Below are positions 35,022 to 44,086 of a stretch of DNA of 64,000 nucleotides, piece by piece. The DNA comes from VXYL01 sp965203685 (GTDB taxonomy: Bacteria; Pseudomonadota; Gammaproteobacteria; Pseudomonadales; Azotimanducaceae): contig OZ241908.1 of assembly GCA_965203685.1 (NCBI GenBank), positions 5,456,001-5,520,000 on the forward strand. Reading direction: 5' to 3'. The position numbers and the translations under genes are program-made. The first letter of the stretch is position 1. Every line of letters starts with the position of its first letter. Under the pieces are notes generated by a model that had not been told where the DNA came from, ran no database searches, and was given only the letters and a program-made list of their open reading frames with translations.

Positions 35022-35796
35022 GGAGTTCGGCGTCGAACGATATGCGTTCCCCGTATTCGCGCTCACCCGACGACGCACGCTCGCCCGTGAGGAAGACGTG
35101 CTGCCAACGCCGCTGCCGGCGCATGTCCTCGTTGGCGTAGTCGAAGTTGACGAAGTGCAGCCCGACACCCGCCCGGCCAGATCCCGTCGGGTTCGGCCCC
35201 GTCGCATGGGGCGTGCCGAAGCAGAAAAACACCACGCCGCCAGCTTCAAGCTCGCAGTGCACGGCGCGCTCGCTGCCCTCGGCGATGTAGGTACGAATGT
35301 GGTGGTCGCTATCCGGATCCCGTTCGTGGGGAAATTCGCGATCGAAAACGCCGGGAACCACCTTGAGCGTGCCGTTTTCGCGCGTGGCGTCATCGATGGC
35401 GATCCACATCGCGCAGCCGCGCAACGGCTCGGCGAGGTGGAAGTAGGCGTTGTCGGTGTGCCAGTTCGTGCCCATGCCGGTGCGCGGCGGCTTATAGAAC
35501 ATCTGGTCGAGGATCTTCACCACCGGATCGCCCAGCAGGGCCGACACCGCCGTCTGCACTCTGGGATGGAAGGGCAGCGCGCGGAAGAGACGGCTGTGGG
35601 GCCAAAGCGGGATCAGTTGCAGGTTGCGCTTGGCGTCCGGGATCGAGACGTCCCGGGGCAGCCCTTGGGCGACCCAGCCGTCCACTTCGGCCTTGAGCGC
35701 CGCGACCTCGCCCGGTGCGAAGAAGCCGGGAACGGTGGTATAACCCGTCTCCTTGTACTGGCTGACCTGTTCCGGGGTCATGTCAAGCAAGAACAT
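34999..35796 (-). CDS. Phytanoyl-CoA dioxygenase family protein
   Basis: This 265-residue Fe(II)/2-oxoglutarate oxygenase is the closest in the window to the classic family. It has the opening TPEQVSQYKETGYTTVPGFF, H-x-D in NWHTDNAYFHL, a distal H in FGTPHATGPNPTGSGRAG and the following R. It is the first gene of the sigma-factor operon and is divergent from the SDR gene at 35869. The substrate is unknown; a second dioxygenase ends the same operon region. Confidence 0.88.
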   Translation of the reverse strand: MFLLDMTPEQVSQYKETGYTTVPGFFAPGEVAALKAEVDGWVAQGLPRDVSIPDAKRNLQLIPLWPHSRLFRALPFHPRVQTAVSALLGDPVVKILDQMFYKPPRTGMGTNWHTDNAYFHLAEPLRGCAMWIAIDDATRENGTLKVVPGVFDREFPHERDPDSDHHIRTYIAEGSERAVHCELEAGGVVFFCFGTPHATGPNPTGSGRAGVGLHFVNFDYANEDMRRQRRWQHVFLTGERASSGEREYGERISFDAELHGSPPSR

Positions 35797-35868
35797 CCGC
35801 GCATCGTCGCGGCAAGCATACCGGGACGCCGCACTTTTCCAACAAGCGGCGTCTCCATCGAGAGGGGC

Positions 35869-36771
35869 ATGATGAGCGATTTCTCAGACAGCGAGTTCCA
35901 AGGCAAGGTCGCGGCAGTCACCGGTGCCGGAGGCGGCATCGGCCGCTGCCACGCCATCGAGTTCGCCAAGCGCGGCGCCAAGGTCGTCGTGAACGACCTT
36001 GGCGGATCCGTCGACGGCACCGGATCCGGCGATGCGGCGGACGCGGTGGTCGCGGAAATCGAGGCGCTCGGCGGCACCGCCGTTGCCAACAAGGGTTCGG
36101 TGTCCGACCGCGAAGGCGCCAAGAGCATCGTCGACGACGCGATCTCGGCATTCGGGCGCATCGACATCCTGGTCAACAACGCCGGCATTCTGCGCGACCG
36201 GACCTTCAAGAACATGACCCTCGACGAGTTCGACCTAGTCATGGACGTGCACCTTACGGGCACCGCGTACGTCACCCATGCCGCCTGGCCGCACATGTAC
36301 GAGCAACGCTACGGGCGCGTGGTGTTCACCAGTTCCGGGTCCGGCATCTTCGGCAACTTCGGCCAGTCCAACTACGGCGCCGCCAAGATGGGCATGCTCG
36401 GACTCGCCAACGTGCTGGCCCTCGAAGGCGCCAACCGCAACGTACGCGTCAACGTCCTAGGCCCCGGCGCAGCGACGCGCATGACCAACACGGTCCCGGG
36501 CCGCGACGAGAACCTCGCCGAGCCGGACCCCAACCGCCACCCGGCCCTAGTCAGCCCGGCGGTACTGTTCATGTGCAGCGAGGACGCACCGAACGGCGCG
36601 GTCATTCATGCCTCCGGCGGCAACTACCACCGCAGCGAAGTCTGGGTGAACGACGCCGTTCAGCTAGGCGCGGGCGCGACCTACGAGGATCTGCTACCGC
36701 ACATCGACAAGCTGCTGGACATGTCGAACGCACACCCGCGGGCGCCGAGGGCACCCCGACCGCGGCGGTAG
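35869..36771 (+). CDS. Short-chain dehydrogenase, peroxisomal multifunctional-enzyme-like
   Basis: The 300-residue protein has the nucleotide-binding TGAGGGIGRCHAIEFAKRGA with VVVNDLGGSVDG, the NNAGILRD motif, and the catalytic Ser and Y-x-x-x-K of SNYGAAKMGMLG. The NDLGG after the first fold and the FKNMTLDEFDLVMDVHLTG block resemble the hydroxyacyl-CoA dehydrogenase part of MFE-2 and related steroid/acyl-CoA dehydrogenases. Two ATGs in tandem (35869, 35872) follow AGAGGGG; either could be used. Confidence 0.88.
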   Translation: MMSDFSDSEFQGKVAAVTGAGGGIGRCHAIEFAKRGAKVVVNDLGGSVDGTGSGDAADAVVAEIEALGGTAVANKGSVSDREGAKSIVDDAISAFGRIDILVNNAGILRDRTFKNMTLDEFDLVMDVHLTGTAYVTHAAWPHMYEQRYGRVVFTSSGSGIFGNFGQSNYGAAKMGMLGLANVLALEGANRNVRVNVLGPGAATRMTNTVPGRDENLAEPDPNRHPALVSPAVLFMCSEDAPNGAVIHASGGNYHRSEVWVNDAVQLGAGATYEDLLPHIDKLLDMSNAHPRAPRAPRPRR

Positions 36772-36823
36772 GAGGCTTAAAGCGGGGTTGCCCGCCTCAG
36801 ACGGCTGGCTCGAGACGAAAAAC

Positions 36824-37369
36824 TCAACGGGCCTGTTGTGCATCGAGTTCGATGTCGGCCGCGAGGCTCGAAACAGCGGCTCTGATCAGAGAGCCCAGAT
36901 CCGCCTCTTCCCGATAGTCGGGCGAGTGCAAACTGTCTACCCGTCGTTCTTGGAGCAACTCCAAGAACGCCTGCTTTGCGCTCTTCTGGGGCGAAAAGAC
37001 GCCGAAGGTCCTGCCTCCCTCTTTGCGCACTAAGGAGAAGCACGGGATGTCGGTGAGCCCGTCGCCGACATAGATCATGTGGCGGAACGGCACGCGACGG
37101 GTAGCGGCCTTGTTGTTGACTAGATGGGGCTTCGTCCGGGACTCCTCCGGGCGGACGCCCTTGTTGATCTCAAAGAGGTACCGAGTCTTCTCCGTGAACG
37201 TCACGCAACGCTTGACGTGCCGGATTACGCCATGTTCGTCCTCACCGAGCTGGCATCCGTAGAACCCATCGAACCATTCCCTGACCACGCGGCTCCCACC
37301 AATGACATCCTGGAGTCCGCCGCTGACGATGTAGAACTCGATCGGCGCTCTGTGCGGCGGCGTGGCTCG
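36824..37369 (-). pseudogene. 5'-truncated HAD-family hydrolase gene
   Basis: The frame encodes APIEFYIVSGGLQDVIGGS, VKRCVTFTEKTRYLFEINKG and FRHMIYVGDGLTDIPCFSLV, which are HAD motifs II-IV (the GDGLTD aspartates are present). The N-terminal part that should carry the nucleophile D-x-D is missing: an in-frame stop lies just upstream at 37370-37372, and no adjoining frame restores it. A GTG at 37288 could start a 154-residue fragment without the nucleophile. I read it as a decayed gene. Confidence 0.6.
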
Positions 37370-37613
37370 TCACTTCGCCCAGGTTGCTCCGCTCGCACCT
37401 TACGCACCTGCGCCATAGCCGATTGCACTGTTTGCCTCACCGAGATGAAGTGCGTGCCAATGCGCTTCTTGCTGTCAGCTTCCATGCTCCTCTCCTTGCG
37501 GTTCTCTGACCAAAACACTAGCAGACCAACGACTAACGTGCACTTCGCAGCCATCTGTTCGAGGGGTGATCGTGTATGCCTTTGATGCCAGTCGCAGATC
37601 CACTTCACCGCGA

Positions 37614-39230
37614 CTACGCTGAACGAACGACATGTCGGCGCGTGGCTACGTCCCGCACGATTTCTCGTGCCGCGTTGCGGCCGGGCAAGCCGCTGACGCC
37701 GCCGCCCGGATGTGACCCGGCCCCGCAGTGGTAGAGGCCGCGGATCGGCCCCCGGTAGTCCGCGTAGCCCATCACCGGTCGGTTGATCCACAACTGGTCC
37801 GGCGACAGCGCGGCGTGGAAGATGTCGCCGCCTGGCAGGCCGAAGCGTTGCTCGAGGTCGGCGGGAGTCAACACCTCCCTGGCGATCACGGCATCGGAGA
37901 AGTTGGGGGCAAAGCGATCGATGGCCGCGAACACCGTATCGGCCGCCGATTCGCGGAGGTCGTCCCAGTCGCGGTCGCGCGGGAAGTGCTGGCAGAAGAG
38001 GCTGGCGACGTGCTTACCCCGCGGTGCCAGCGAGTCGTCCACGGTCGATGGGATCAGCATCTCGATGACCGGCGATGACGAGAAGCCGCCGCGCCGCGCA
38101 TCCAGGTAGGCCTGCTCCAGGTAGTCCATGGTGGGCCCGATAACGATCCCTGAGCGGTGGTGGTCCTGGCACTCGAGCCCGGGCTTGCAGGTGAAGTTCG
38201 GTAGCTCCCGGAGCGCCACGTTGATCCGTAGGGTCGCTGATTCCGCGCGGATTGCACGAACTCGCCGAAGGAAGTCGCCGGACAGGTGGTCATCGGCCAC
38301 CAGTTCGAGATAGAGCACCTTGGGCGCGACATTCGCGGCCACTCTCGGAGCCAATCGCGTCGTGCCGTCCTTGAGGGCGACGCCCACGACGCCATCGGGC
38401 TCCACCAGAATTTGGGCGACCTCCGCGTCGGTTTCGATCGCAACACCGAGTGCACGCGCTTCCTCCTGCATACCCGCCGTGATCGCCCCCATGCCGCCGA
38501 TGGCGTGCCCCCAAGCGCCCGGAACGCCATCGAGTTCGCCGAGCGCATGGTGCAGCAGTCCGTAGGCCGTGCCGGCAGCAAAGGGCGAGGCGTAGTTGCC
38601 GACGACGGCATCGAAGGCGAGTGCGGCCTTGACGTGGTCGTTTTCGAACCAGCCCTCGAGCAGTTCGCCGACCGGCCTTAGGAACACGTCGGCGAGATCC
38701 CGGCGCCGTGGCATCGCGAGGCTCGCAACGTCCAAGGCGGCAATCCCGCCCTTGAGGGCAGCACGGATGCCGCCGCCAACATTCGGGGGCGTCCGATCCA
38801 TCTGCCGACGAACCACGGACCCGACAACCCTGACCATGGCGCGGAAATCCGGCAGCGCCTTCGCGTCGGGTGCCGAGAACCGGCCGAACTCCTGCGCCGT
38901 CTTGGCATCGTCGTTGTAGATCGACAGCGATTCGCGCGCTGACAGCGGCAGGAAGTTCTGCTGTGGGCGTGCAACGAACCGCAGACCGTGGGCCTTCAGG
39001 TGCAGGTCGTCGACGATCTGCTGTGCCAACAGGCCGACGGTGTAGCTCGCCGTCGAGTTGCGGAAGCCCGGATGGAACTCCTCGGTCACCGCGGCGCCGC
39101 CGACGATGGGACGGCGCTCAAGTACGCGGACGCGCAACCCCACCTTGGCCAGGTAGCACGCGCAGACCAAGCCGTTGTGGCCCGCGCCAACCACGATGAC
39201 GTCGGAAGGGTCGGTCCTCGCGGCGCTCAA
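37614..39230 (-). CDS. FAD-dependent oxidoreductase, phytoene-desaturase/PYROXD2-like
   Basis: The 538-residue protein has the N-terminal dinucleotide fold VIVVGAGHNGLVCACYLAKV, VLERRPIVGGAAVTEEFHPG, and the C-terminal FAD motif YHCGAGSHPGGGVSGLPG. The middle FAAGTAYGLLHHALGELDGV and GGMGAITAGMQEEA are typical of PYROXD2-like proteins. The reaction is not known for most of this family. The start is TTG 39230 with a weak ribosome binding site, 15 bases after the upstream dioxygenase, so both may be one transcript. Confidence 0.85.
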   Translation of the reverse strand: MSAARTDPSDVIVVGAGHNGLVCACYLAKVGLRVRVLERRPIVGGAAVTEEFHPGFRNSTASYTVGLLAQQIVDDLHLKAHGLRFVARPQQNFLPLSARESLSIYNDDAKTAQEFGRFSAPDAKALPDFRAMVRVVGSVVRRQMDRTPPNVGGGIRAALKGGIAALDVASLAMPRRRDLADVFLRPVGELLEGWFENDHVKAALAFDAVVGNYASPFAAGTAYGLLHHALGELDGVPGAWGHAIGGMGAITAGMQEEARALGVAIETDAEVAQILVEPDGVVGVALKDGTTRLAPRVAANVAPKVLYLELVADDHLSGDFLRRVRAIRAESATLRINVALRELPNFTCKPGLECQDHHRSGIVIGPTMDYLEQAYLDARRGGFSSSPVIEMLIPSTVDDSLAPRGKHVASLFCQHFPRDRDWDDLRESAADTVFAAIDRFAPNFSDAVIAREVLTPADLEQRFGLPGGDIFHAALSPDQLWINRPVMGYADYRGPIRGLYHCGAGSHPGGGVSGLPGRNAAREIVRDVATRRHVVRSA

Positions 39231-39245
39231 AACGCCGACGCCGGG

Positions 39246-40532
39246 CTACTTCGCCTCTTTGGCTGCCCGCGCGGCGTCGATCTCCTTCTTCATCCGATAG
39301 ATGCCCAAGCCCTCCTTGACGTCCTCAGGCACCGGCGAGCTCATCTGGCGAATGCGCTGGTACTCGCCCGACTCCATCGCGAGCCGCAGGGCACGCGTGG
39401 TCTTCGGCCCCGAGTACGTGGCGATCTCGATCAGCCCCGACGAATAGAAGCCCATCCGCTGCAGGAGCTTCTCGGAGGCATTGCTCAAAACCTCCGGATC
39501 CACCGAGAGCTGCCAGTTCTCCTGCTGGCGCAGCCACGGTTTGACGTTGGAATTGGTCATGATGTAGCGCCACTCGTCGGTGTGGTTGACGCCGGTGCCG
39601 TGCAGGAGCCGACCGTCCATCAGCATGACGGTCCCGCCCTTCGCTTCGACGTTCACGGCCGGAGGCAGGGGGCCGACTTCCTCGCCGGGTTTGACCGAGG
39701 ACACCAGTCGGTGGCTAGTCGGGATCACGAGCGTGCCGCCGTTGACCTCGTTGACGTCCTGCATGATGTAGACGGTGTTCACGAGGATCGGCGCACCAGG
39801 GGTCTGGATCGGGTGAATGGCACCCGAGTCTTGGTGCAGGTTCTGCGGATAGCTACCCGGGCGCGCGATGTTCGAGGCGAACGAGTACGCGTAGTGGCCG
39901 CGACCGAGAAGCTCGTTGTTGAGTTGCTCGAGCATCGGTCCGCCCTGGACCCACTCCGGGTCGAACTCGATGCATTTCGCGAAGCAATCGCCCTTGTTCA
40001 CCAAAGTCCACATGATGTGGAAGTGCGGCGTCATGTCGGCAAGCCCGCACTCCCGCTCGGCGATCGCCTGCTCCTCGAGCCGATCGCGCATGTAGGCGCA
40101 TTGGCGCTCGCTCATGGCATCTTCGATGAGACAGAAGCCGTATTTGCGCAAGTGGTGCCGCGCCAGGTTGATGTCCTTCGTTTCGTGGGGCAGATCGTTG
40201 AACTGCTTCCAGTAGTTGTGCTTCCGGGGAACGGTGGTGTCGTAGTACGGCGTGCCATTCAATCCACCGCCCTCGGCGCTCTTGCCCGCGTCGTAGAGCG
40301 GACAGCGAAACCGCTCGGTGAGCGAGCCGTCCGGTCGTGTCGCCCGAACCCCGTTGCCGCCGACCGGTGGCTTGAGCCACGGGTTGTTCTTGTGCATCGA
40401 CTTGAATGGCTCGCCCGAAGCGAACCACTCGGCATCCGTCAGGCGGTCGGCGTCGCCGGACAAGGCGGCGACGCTCTCGGGCAGGAACTCGCCGGGGATC
40501 ATGTCATCGGGGGAGATCGGGTCGTCAGCCAT
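39246..40532 (-). CDS. Large phytanoyl-CoA dioxygenase-like protein
   Basis: The 428-residue protein is longer than usual. A ~120-residue N-terminal extension precedes an Fe(II)/2-oxoglutarate oxygenase core. H-x-D is in NLHQDSGAIHPIQTPG, the distal H in GRLLHGTGVNHTDEWRY, with the R of EWRYIMTNS. The HFHIMWTLVNKGDCFAKC and SYPQNLHQD regions suggest a subgroup distinct from the other four. It is divergent from ada, with a 131-base gap, and probably co-transcribed with the downstream oxidoreductase. Confidence 0.82.
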   Translation of the reverse strand: MADDPISPDDMIPGEFLPESVAALSGDADRLTDAEWFASGEPFKSMHKNNPWLKPPVGGNGVRATRPDGSLTERFRCPLYDAGKSAEGGGLNGTPYYDTTVPRKHNYWKQFNDLPHETKDINLARHHLRKYGFCLIEDAMSERQCAYMRDRLEEQAIAERECGLADMTPHFHIMWTLVNKGDCFAKCIEFDPEWVQGGPMLEQLNNELLGRGHYAYSFASNIARPGSYPQNLHQDSGAIHPIQTPGAPILVNTVYIMQDVNEVNGGTLVIPTSHRLVSSVKPGEEVGPLPPAVNVEAKGGTVMLMDGRLLHGTGVNHTDEWRYIMTNSNVKPWLRQQENWQLSVDPEVLSNASEKLLQRMGFYSSGLIEIATYSGPKTTRALRLAMESGEYQRIRQMSSPVPEDVKEGLGIYRMKKEIDAARAAKEAK

Positions 40533-40663
40533 CGTCTTCGCACGAGCGCTCTTTTCAACGGATGCGAGTTTAGCGCCTAATTCGAGAGCAAGAATCGGGC
40601 TGCGTGACTGCGCCTCCGGGCCTAGGATGCCTATCGGTTGGCACGGGATGGCTGCAGAGACTC

Positions 40664-41731
40664 ATGGTGACAGAAGCGCATGCGACGCGACTTCGCGACG
40701 ACGAACGCTGGGACGCAGTCGTGCGACGCGACCATGCTGCGGCGGATGCGTTCGTCTACGGCGTCGTGACGACCGGCATCTATTGCCGTCCGGGTTGTGG
40801 AGCCCGGCGCCCCCGGCGCGAGAACGTGCGCTTCTACGCTTCGGGCGCGGACGCCGAGGAAGCGGGATTCCGGCCATGTCGTCGCTGTCGCCCAGAGGAG
40901 CCGCCGCTCGCCGAGCGGCACAGGCGATCAGTGGCAGCCGCGTGCCGGCTGGTGGAGACGGCGGAGGTACTGCCGGACCTCAACGCGCTCGCGCAAGTCT
41001 CCGGCATGAGTCGCTACCACTTCCACCGGGTCTTCAAGGCCGTCACAGGCCTCACTCCGCGAGCCTACGCCGCCGCAGCCCGGGCGAATCGGACGCGCGA
41101 GGCGCTGCGCACGTCGCGAACGGTCACCGACGGCATCTACGACGCCGGCTTCAACTCGAGCGGGCGGTTCTACGCCGCGTCGCCGGAGATGCTGGGCATG
41201 GCTCCCGCCGTATTTCGGCGCGGTGGCGCCGGCGAAACGATCCGATTCGCGGTCGGCGAATGCTCTTTGGGTTCGATCCTAGTGGCCGCGACCGCCAGGG
41301 GCGTCTGCACGATCCTGATCGGCGACGATCCAGCCGCCTTGGCGCACGATGTAGAGGACCGTTTTCCGCGCGCCGAACTGGTTGGCGGTGACAAGGCGTT
41401 CGAATCCCTCGTCGCGCGCGTCGTCGGTTTCGTCGAAGCGCCCGGGCTCGGCCTCGACTTGCCGCTCGACATCCGCGGCACGGCGTTTCAGTGCCGGGTC
41501 TGGCGGGCGCTTCAAGACATTCCCGCGGGTACGACGGTAAGCTACGGCGTGATCGCCGATCGCTTGGGTTCCCCAACCGCGGCACGAGCGGTCGCGAACG
41601 CCTGTGCTGCCAATCCGCTGGCTGTGGCGATCCCATGCCACCGCGTGGTCCGCCGCGACGGCGCGCTCGGCGGCTACCGCTGGGGCGTGGAACGCAAGCA
41701 GGCTCTGCTCGCCCGCGAGTCGTCCTCTTAA
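40664..41731 (+). CDS. ada: Bifunctional Ada: DNA methyltransferase and transcriptional activator
   Basis: Ada repairs methylphosphotriesters and O6-methylguanine and activates the adaptive response. The 355-residue protein has the N-terminal zinc/acceptor domain with Cys41, Cys45, Cys72 and Cys75 (GIYCRPGC, FRPCRRCRP). An AraC-type helix-turn-helix follows (LAQVSGMSRYHFHRVFKAVT), and the C-terminal methyltransferase acceptor is Cys325 in AIPCHRV. All key residues are present. ATG 40664 starts the homology. Its last 25 bases overlap a nuclease-gene remnant in another frame. Confidence 0.93.
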   Translation: MVTEAHATRLRDDERWDAVVRRDHAAADAFVYGVVTTGIYCRPGCGARRPRRENVRFYASGADAEEAGFRPCRRCRPEEPPLAERHRRSVAAACRLVETAEVLPDLNALAQVSGMSRYHFHRVFKAVTGLTPRAYAAAARANRTREALRTSRTVTDGIYDAGFNSSGRFYAASPEMLGMAPAVFRRGGAGETIRFAVGECSLGSILVAATARGVCTILIGDDPAALAHDVEDRFPRAELVGGDKAFESLVARVVGFVEAPGLGLDLPLDIRGTAFQCRVWRALQDIPAGTTVSYGVIADRLGSPTAARAVANACAANPLAVAIPCHRVVRRDGALGGYRWGVERKQALLARESSS

Positions 41732-42387
41732 GCGGTGGTGCACGGCCGGGTGCCGACCCTTGGAACGAGGTGGTCGACCTGATGGACGCGGTGGAGGCAT
41801 CGGCCGTGCCGGGAGTCTTTGGCGCGAGCTACCGGCTGCTTGACCTCCGGCGCATCGCAAGCGACGATTCCAAGCAGCGGAACCGCTTCCATCTGCTGGC
41901 GCGGCTGACGTGGGCGGACTCGGTGGGCGAGGCGGCGCAGTTGTTGATGGACGCCTGCGGCTGGCTCGATCTGGCGACCGAGGACGACCAGGACCTGTTC
42001 CGGGACTACGTCAACTGGCTGTACGCGCTGGAACCGGACGGGTTCCCACGCGATTGGGATCCGGACGAGCGCAAGAACATGGAGGAACTGATGGGCCAAT
42101 TGTCTCCGCTTCAGATCAATACCGCTCGCCTGCGCGAGCAGCACTTCGCCGAAGGCGTCCTGCGCGGCAGGACCGAAGGCAGGGCCGAGGGCACGGCGCA
42201 CGAGCGGGCGATGCTGGCGCGCCTGGCGGCGCGGCGCTTCGGCGCGGGCTTCGGTCGCCGCCTGGGCGCGGCGCTGCGCGAGGTCTCGGATCCCGTCGAA
42301 CTGGACCGGATCGGGGATCTGATCGTGGACTGCGCGACGGGCGAGGAGTTGCTGGCCAGCCTCAACGGCACGGCGCCGCACGCCTGA
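41707..42387 (+). pseudogene. C-terminal fragment of an Rpn/PD-(D/E)XK transposase-like nuclease
   Basis: The frame encodes PRVVLLSGG, YRLLDLRRI, a variable helical region, a charged REQHFAEGVLRGRTEGRAEG stretch and a DUF4351-like tail (LARLAARRFGAGFGRRLGAA). This is the C-terminal two-thirds of Rpn-type recombination-promoting nucleases. The N-terminal PD-(D/E)XK catalytic half is missing because the frame begins inside ada. The first in-frame ATG (41782) would give a 201-residue truncated protein. A deletion or transposition joining it to ada is likely. Confidence 0.6.
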
Positions 42388-42599
42388 AGGCGCTCTGTTC
42401 GGCATGGGCCGCATTCCTGGCGGCAACCATGTCCGGCAAAGCCTACGCTGCCGTGCCGCCTGCTCGACGGCGCACTGCGACCGCCAGCTCCACCGCCTCC
42501 TCGATGACAAAGTGAGAACCGCGGCAAGCCGTTCGCCGGGCTGGCGCTTTGCCGTGCCAGCACTTACGCTTGACCGCTTTTTCAAGGGGTACCTATCCA

Positions 42600-43349
42600 A
42601 TGCATCGCACCAAGGACAAGCTGAAGGCCGGTGAGACGGTTGTCGGGACCACTGCGGGGGCCAGCAGCGACGCGCGTTTCCTGGCAGGCGCGGGTTTCGA
42701 TTTCGTGCTCTTCGATACGCAGCATTCGACCGATGACATCAAGGGCCTCGCACGCGCCGTGGGCGGTACGCGGGGCACCGACGCAAGTCCGATCGTCCGC
42801 GTCGGCGACCTGCGCCCGGATCAGATCTGCTACGCGCTCGACATCGGGGCCAAGGGCATCGTGGTCCCCATGGTGAACAACAAGGCCGAGGCCGAGAGCA
42901 TGGTGAACTGGTGCAAGTATCCGTTCGCCGGCGCGCGGAGTTCGGCGGGCATGCGCGGCGAGTGGGGCGAATTCGCCAACTACCGCGAGTACATGGATGC
43001 GGTCAACGAGCAACTCCTGATCATCCCGATGATCGAGACCCAGGAAGCCTTGGACGGTATCGAGGACATCTTGAGCGTCGACGGCATCGACGTGCTACTG
43101 GTTGGACCGTCCGATCTGTCGATCAACATCGACGTGCCCCTCGACTACACGAATCCGAAGTACCACGCCGCACTCGACAAGATCGCGGCCGCGTGCAAGG
43201 ACGTCGGCGTCGCGCCGGGAATGTTCTTTGTCCCGCCCGGCATCCCGCCGGCGGAGTTGATGGCGAAGGGATTCCGCTTCTTCACGCTGCCGTGGGCAGG
43301 CTGGGCGACCGAAGGCATCAAAAGCGGCTTGGCATCGGTGCGCGGGTAG
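42600..43349 (+). CDS. HpcH/HpaI aldolase family protein
   Basis: The 249-residue protein is a class II aldolase of the 2-oxo-acid type, splitting or forming 4-hydroxy-2-oxo acids. Motifs seen: FDFVLFDTQHSTDDIKGLAR, the substrate arginine in SPIVRVGDLR, GAKGIVVPMVNNKAEAE, the metal-binding E in IPMIETQEALD and D in VGPSDLSINI. The ATG at 42600 has AAGGGG nine bases upstream. It stands alone downstream of a 212-base gap without a recognisable gene. The substrate is unknown. Confidence 0.85.
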   Translation: MHRTKDKLKAGETVVGTTAGASSDARFLAGAGFDFVLFDTQHSTDDIKGLARAVGGTRGTDASPIVRVGDLRPDQICYALDIGAKGIVVPMVNNKAEAESMVNWCKYPFAGARSSAGMRGEWGEFANYREYMDAVNEQLLIIPMIETQEALDGIEDILSVDGIDVLLVGPSDLSINIDVPLDYTNPKYHAALDKIAAACKDVGVAPGMFFVPPGIPPAELMAKGFRFFTLPWAGWATEGIKSGLASVRG

Positions 43350-43362
43350 CCGCACAACCGCT

Positions 43363-43854
43363 CTATTCCCGCAAGGCGATTGGCTTTGCGGGCGGTCTGT
43401 TGGCGACAAGTCGGGCGACGAGGTTTGGTAGCGCCCGCGGCGCGAAATGATCGCTGGTCGCTGCCCGGAGGGCCGGCAGCGTCCACCAGCGGAACTCGTG
43501 GAAGATCCCAACTTCGCTCAGTTCCGGGTTTTGGTGAGCCGTCGGCTCGAATCGCCGGGCGAGCACGAGGTAGATGTCCTCGTGCTGTTCGGTGACGTCG
43601 ACTTGCTCGTCCAAGCCGCGCCCGAACCGGTGCACCCGCCGCCACAGCAAACGGGGCGTGCCGGACACGGTCAAGCCCGTTTCTTCCCATACCTCGCGGC
43701 GTAACGCATCGAGTCGGTCCTCGTTGGGCTTGATCCCGCCGCCGGGCAGCAGCCAGAAGTCGCCCGGGCGATCCGGGCGTTGCATGCGCAGGAGCAGCAC
43801 GCTGCTGTCGGTTTCGGACAGGATCAGTGCGCGTACGGCTTGTCGACGTCGCAT
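43363..43854 (-). CDS. Nudix hydrolase
   Basis: The 163-residue protein has a full Nudix box, GGGIKPNEDRLDALRREVWE followed by ETGL, fitting GX5EX7REUXEEXGU. It begins RRRQAVRALILSETDSSVLL. ATG 43854 is preferred because it has a GGGGG upstream; a TTG at 43902 would add 16 residues without homology. A nucleoside diphosphate derivative is the likely substrate class; the specific one is unknown. It converges on the aldolase gene 13 bases away. Confidence 0.88.
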   Translation of the reverse strand: MRRRQAVRALILSETDSSVLLLRMQRPDRPGDFWLLPGGGIKPNEDRLDALRREVWEETGLTVSGTPRLLWRRVHRFGRGLDEQVDVTEQHEDIYLVLARRFEPTAHQNPELSEVGIFHEFRWWTLPALRAATSDHFAPRALPNLVARLVANRPPAKPIALRE

Positions 43855-43984
43855 GCGCCCCCGTGACGGCGGTGGCAACCCGGGAGGCGCAGTATCGCGC
43901 AACGGGTCAACCGCGCCGAATGATCACAGCGCCATCGACACTTTCGGTGTAGTCTCCACGGCACTAATCGCTCCCTGAGGAGCG

Positions 43985-44027
43985 AAAAAGCCGGCACCCC
44001 GGGGCCCGAAAGCCACCGGGGTGCCGG
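43985..44027 (-). terminator. Intrinsic terminator of the blaI-M56-tonB operon
   Basis: On the minus strand a perfect 12-bp stem (CCGGCACCCCGG at 43991-44002 paired with CCGGGGTGCCGG at 44016-44027, 13-base loop) is followed directly by CTTTTTC. It lies 60 bases after the tonB stop. This is the clearest Rho-independent terminator I see in the window. Confidence 0.8.
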
Positions 44028-44086
44028 AGGCCGCCCCGTCGCGCTCCGGCACATGCGTGCACGCGTGCATTGTGTGCACGTGAGCG

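Noticed and set aside
44041..44086. Alternating GTGCAC-rich stretch as a tandem repeat or Z-DNA element
   Set aside because: It is short and imperfect, and the adjacent terminator explains the region well enough.
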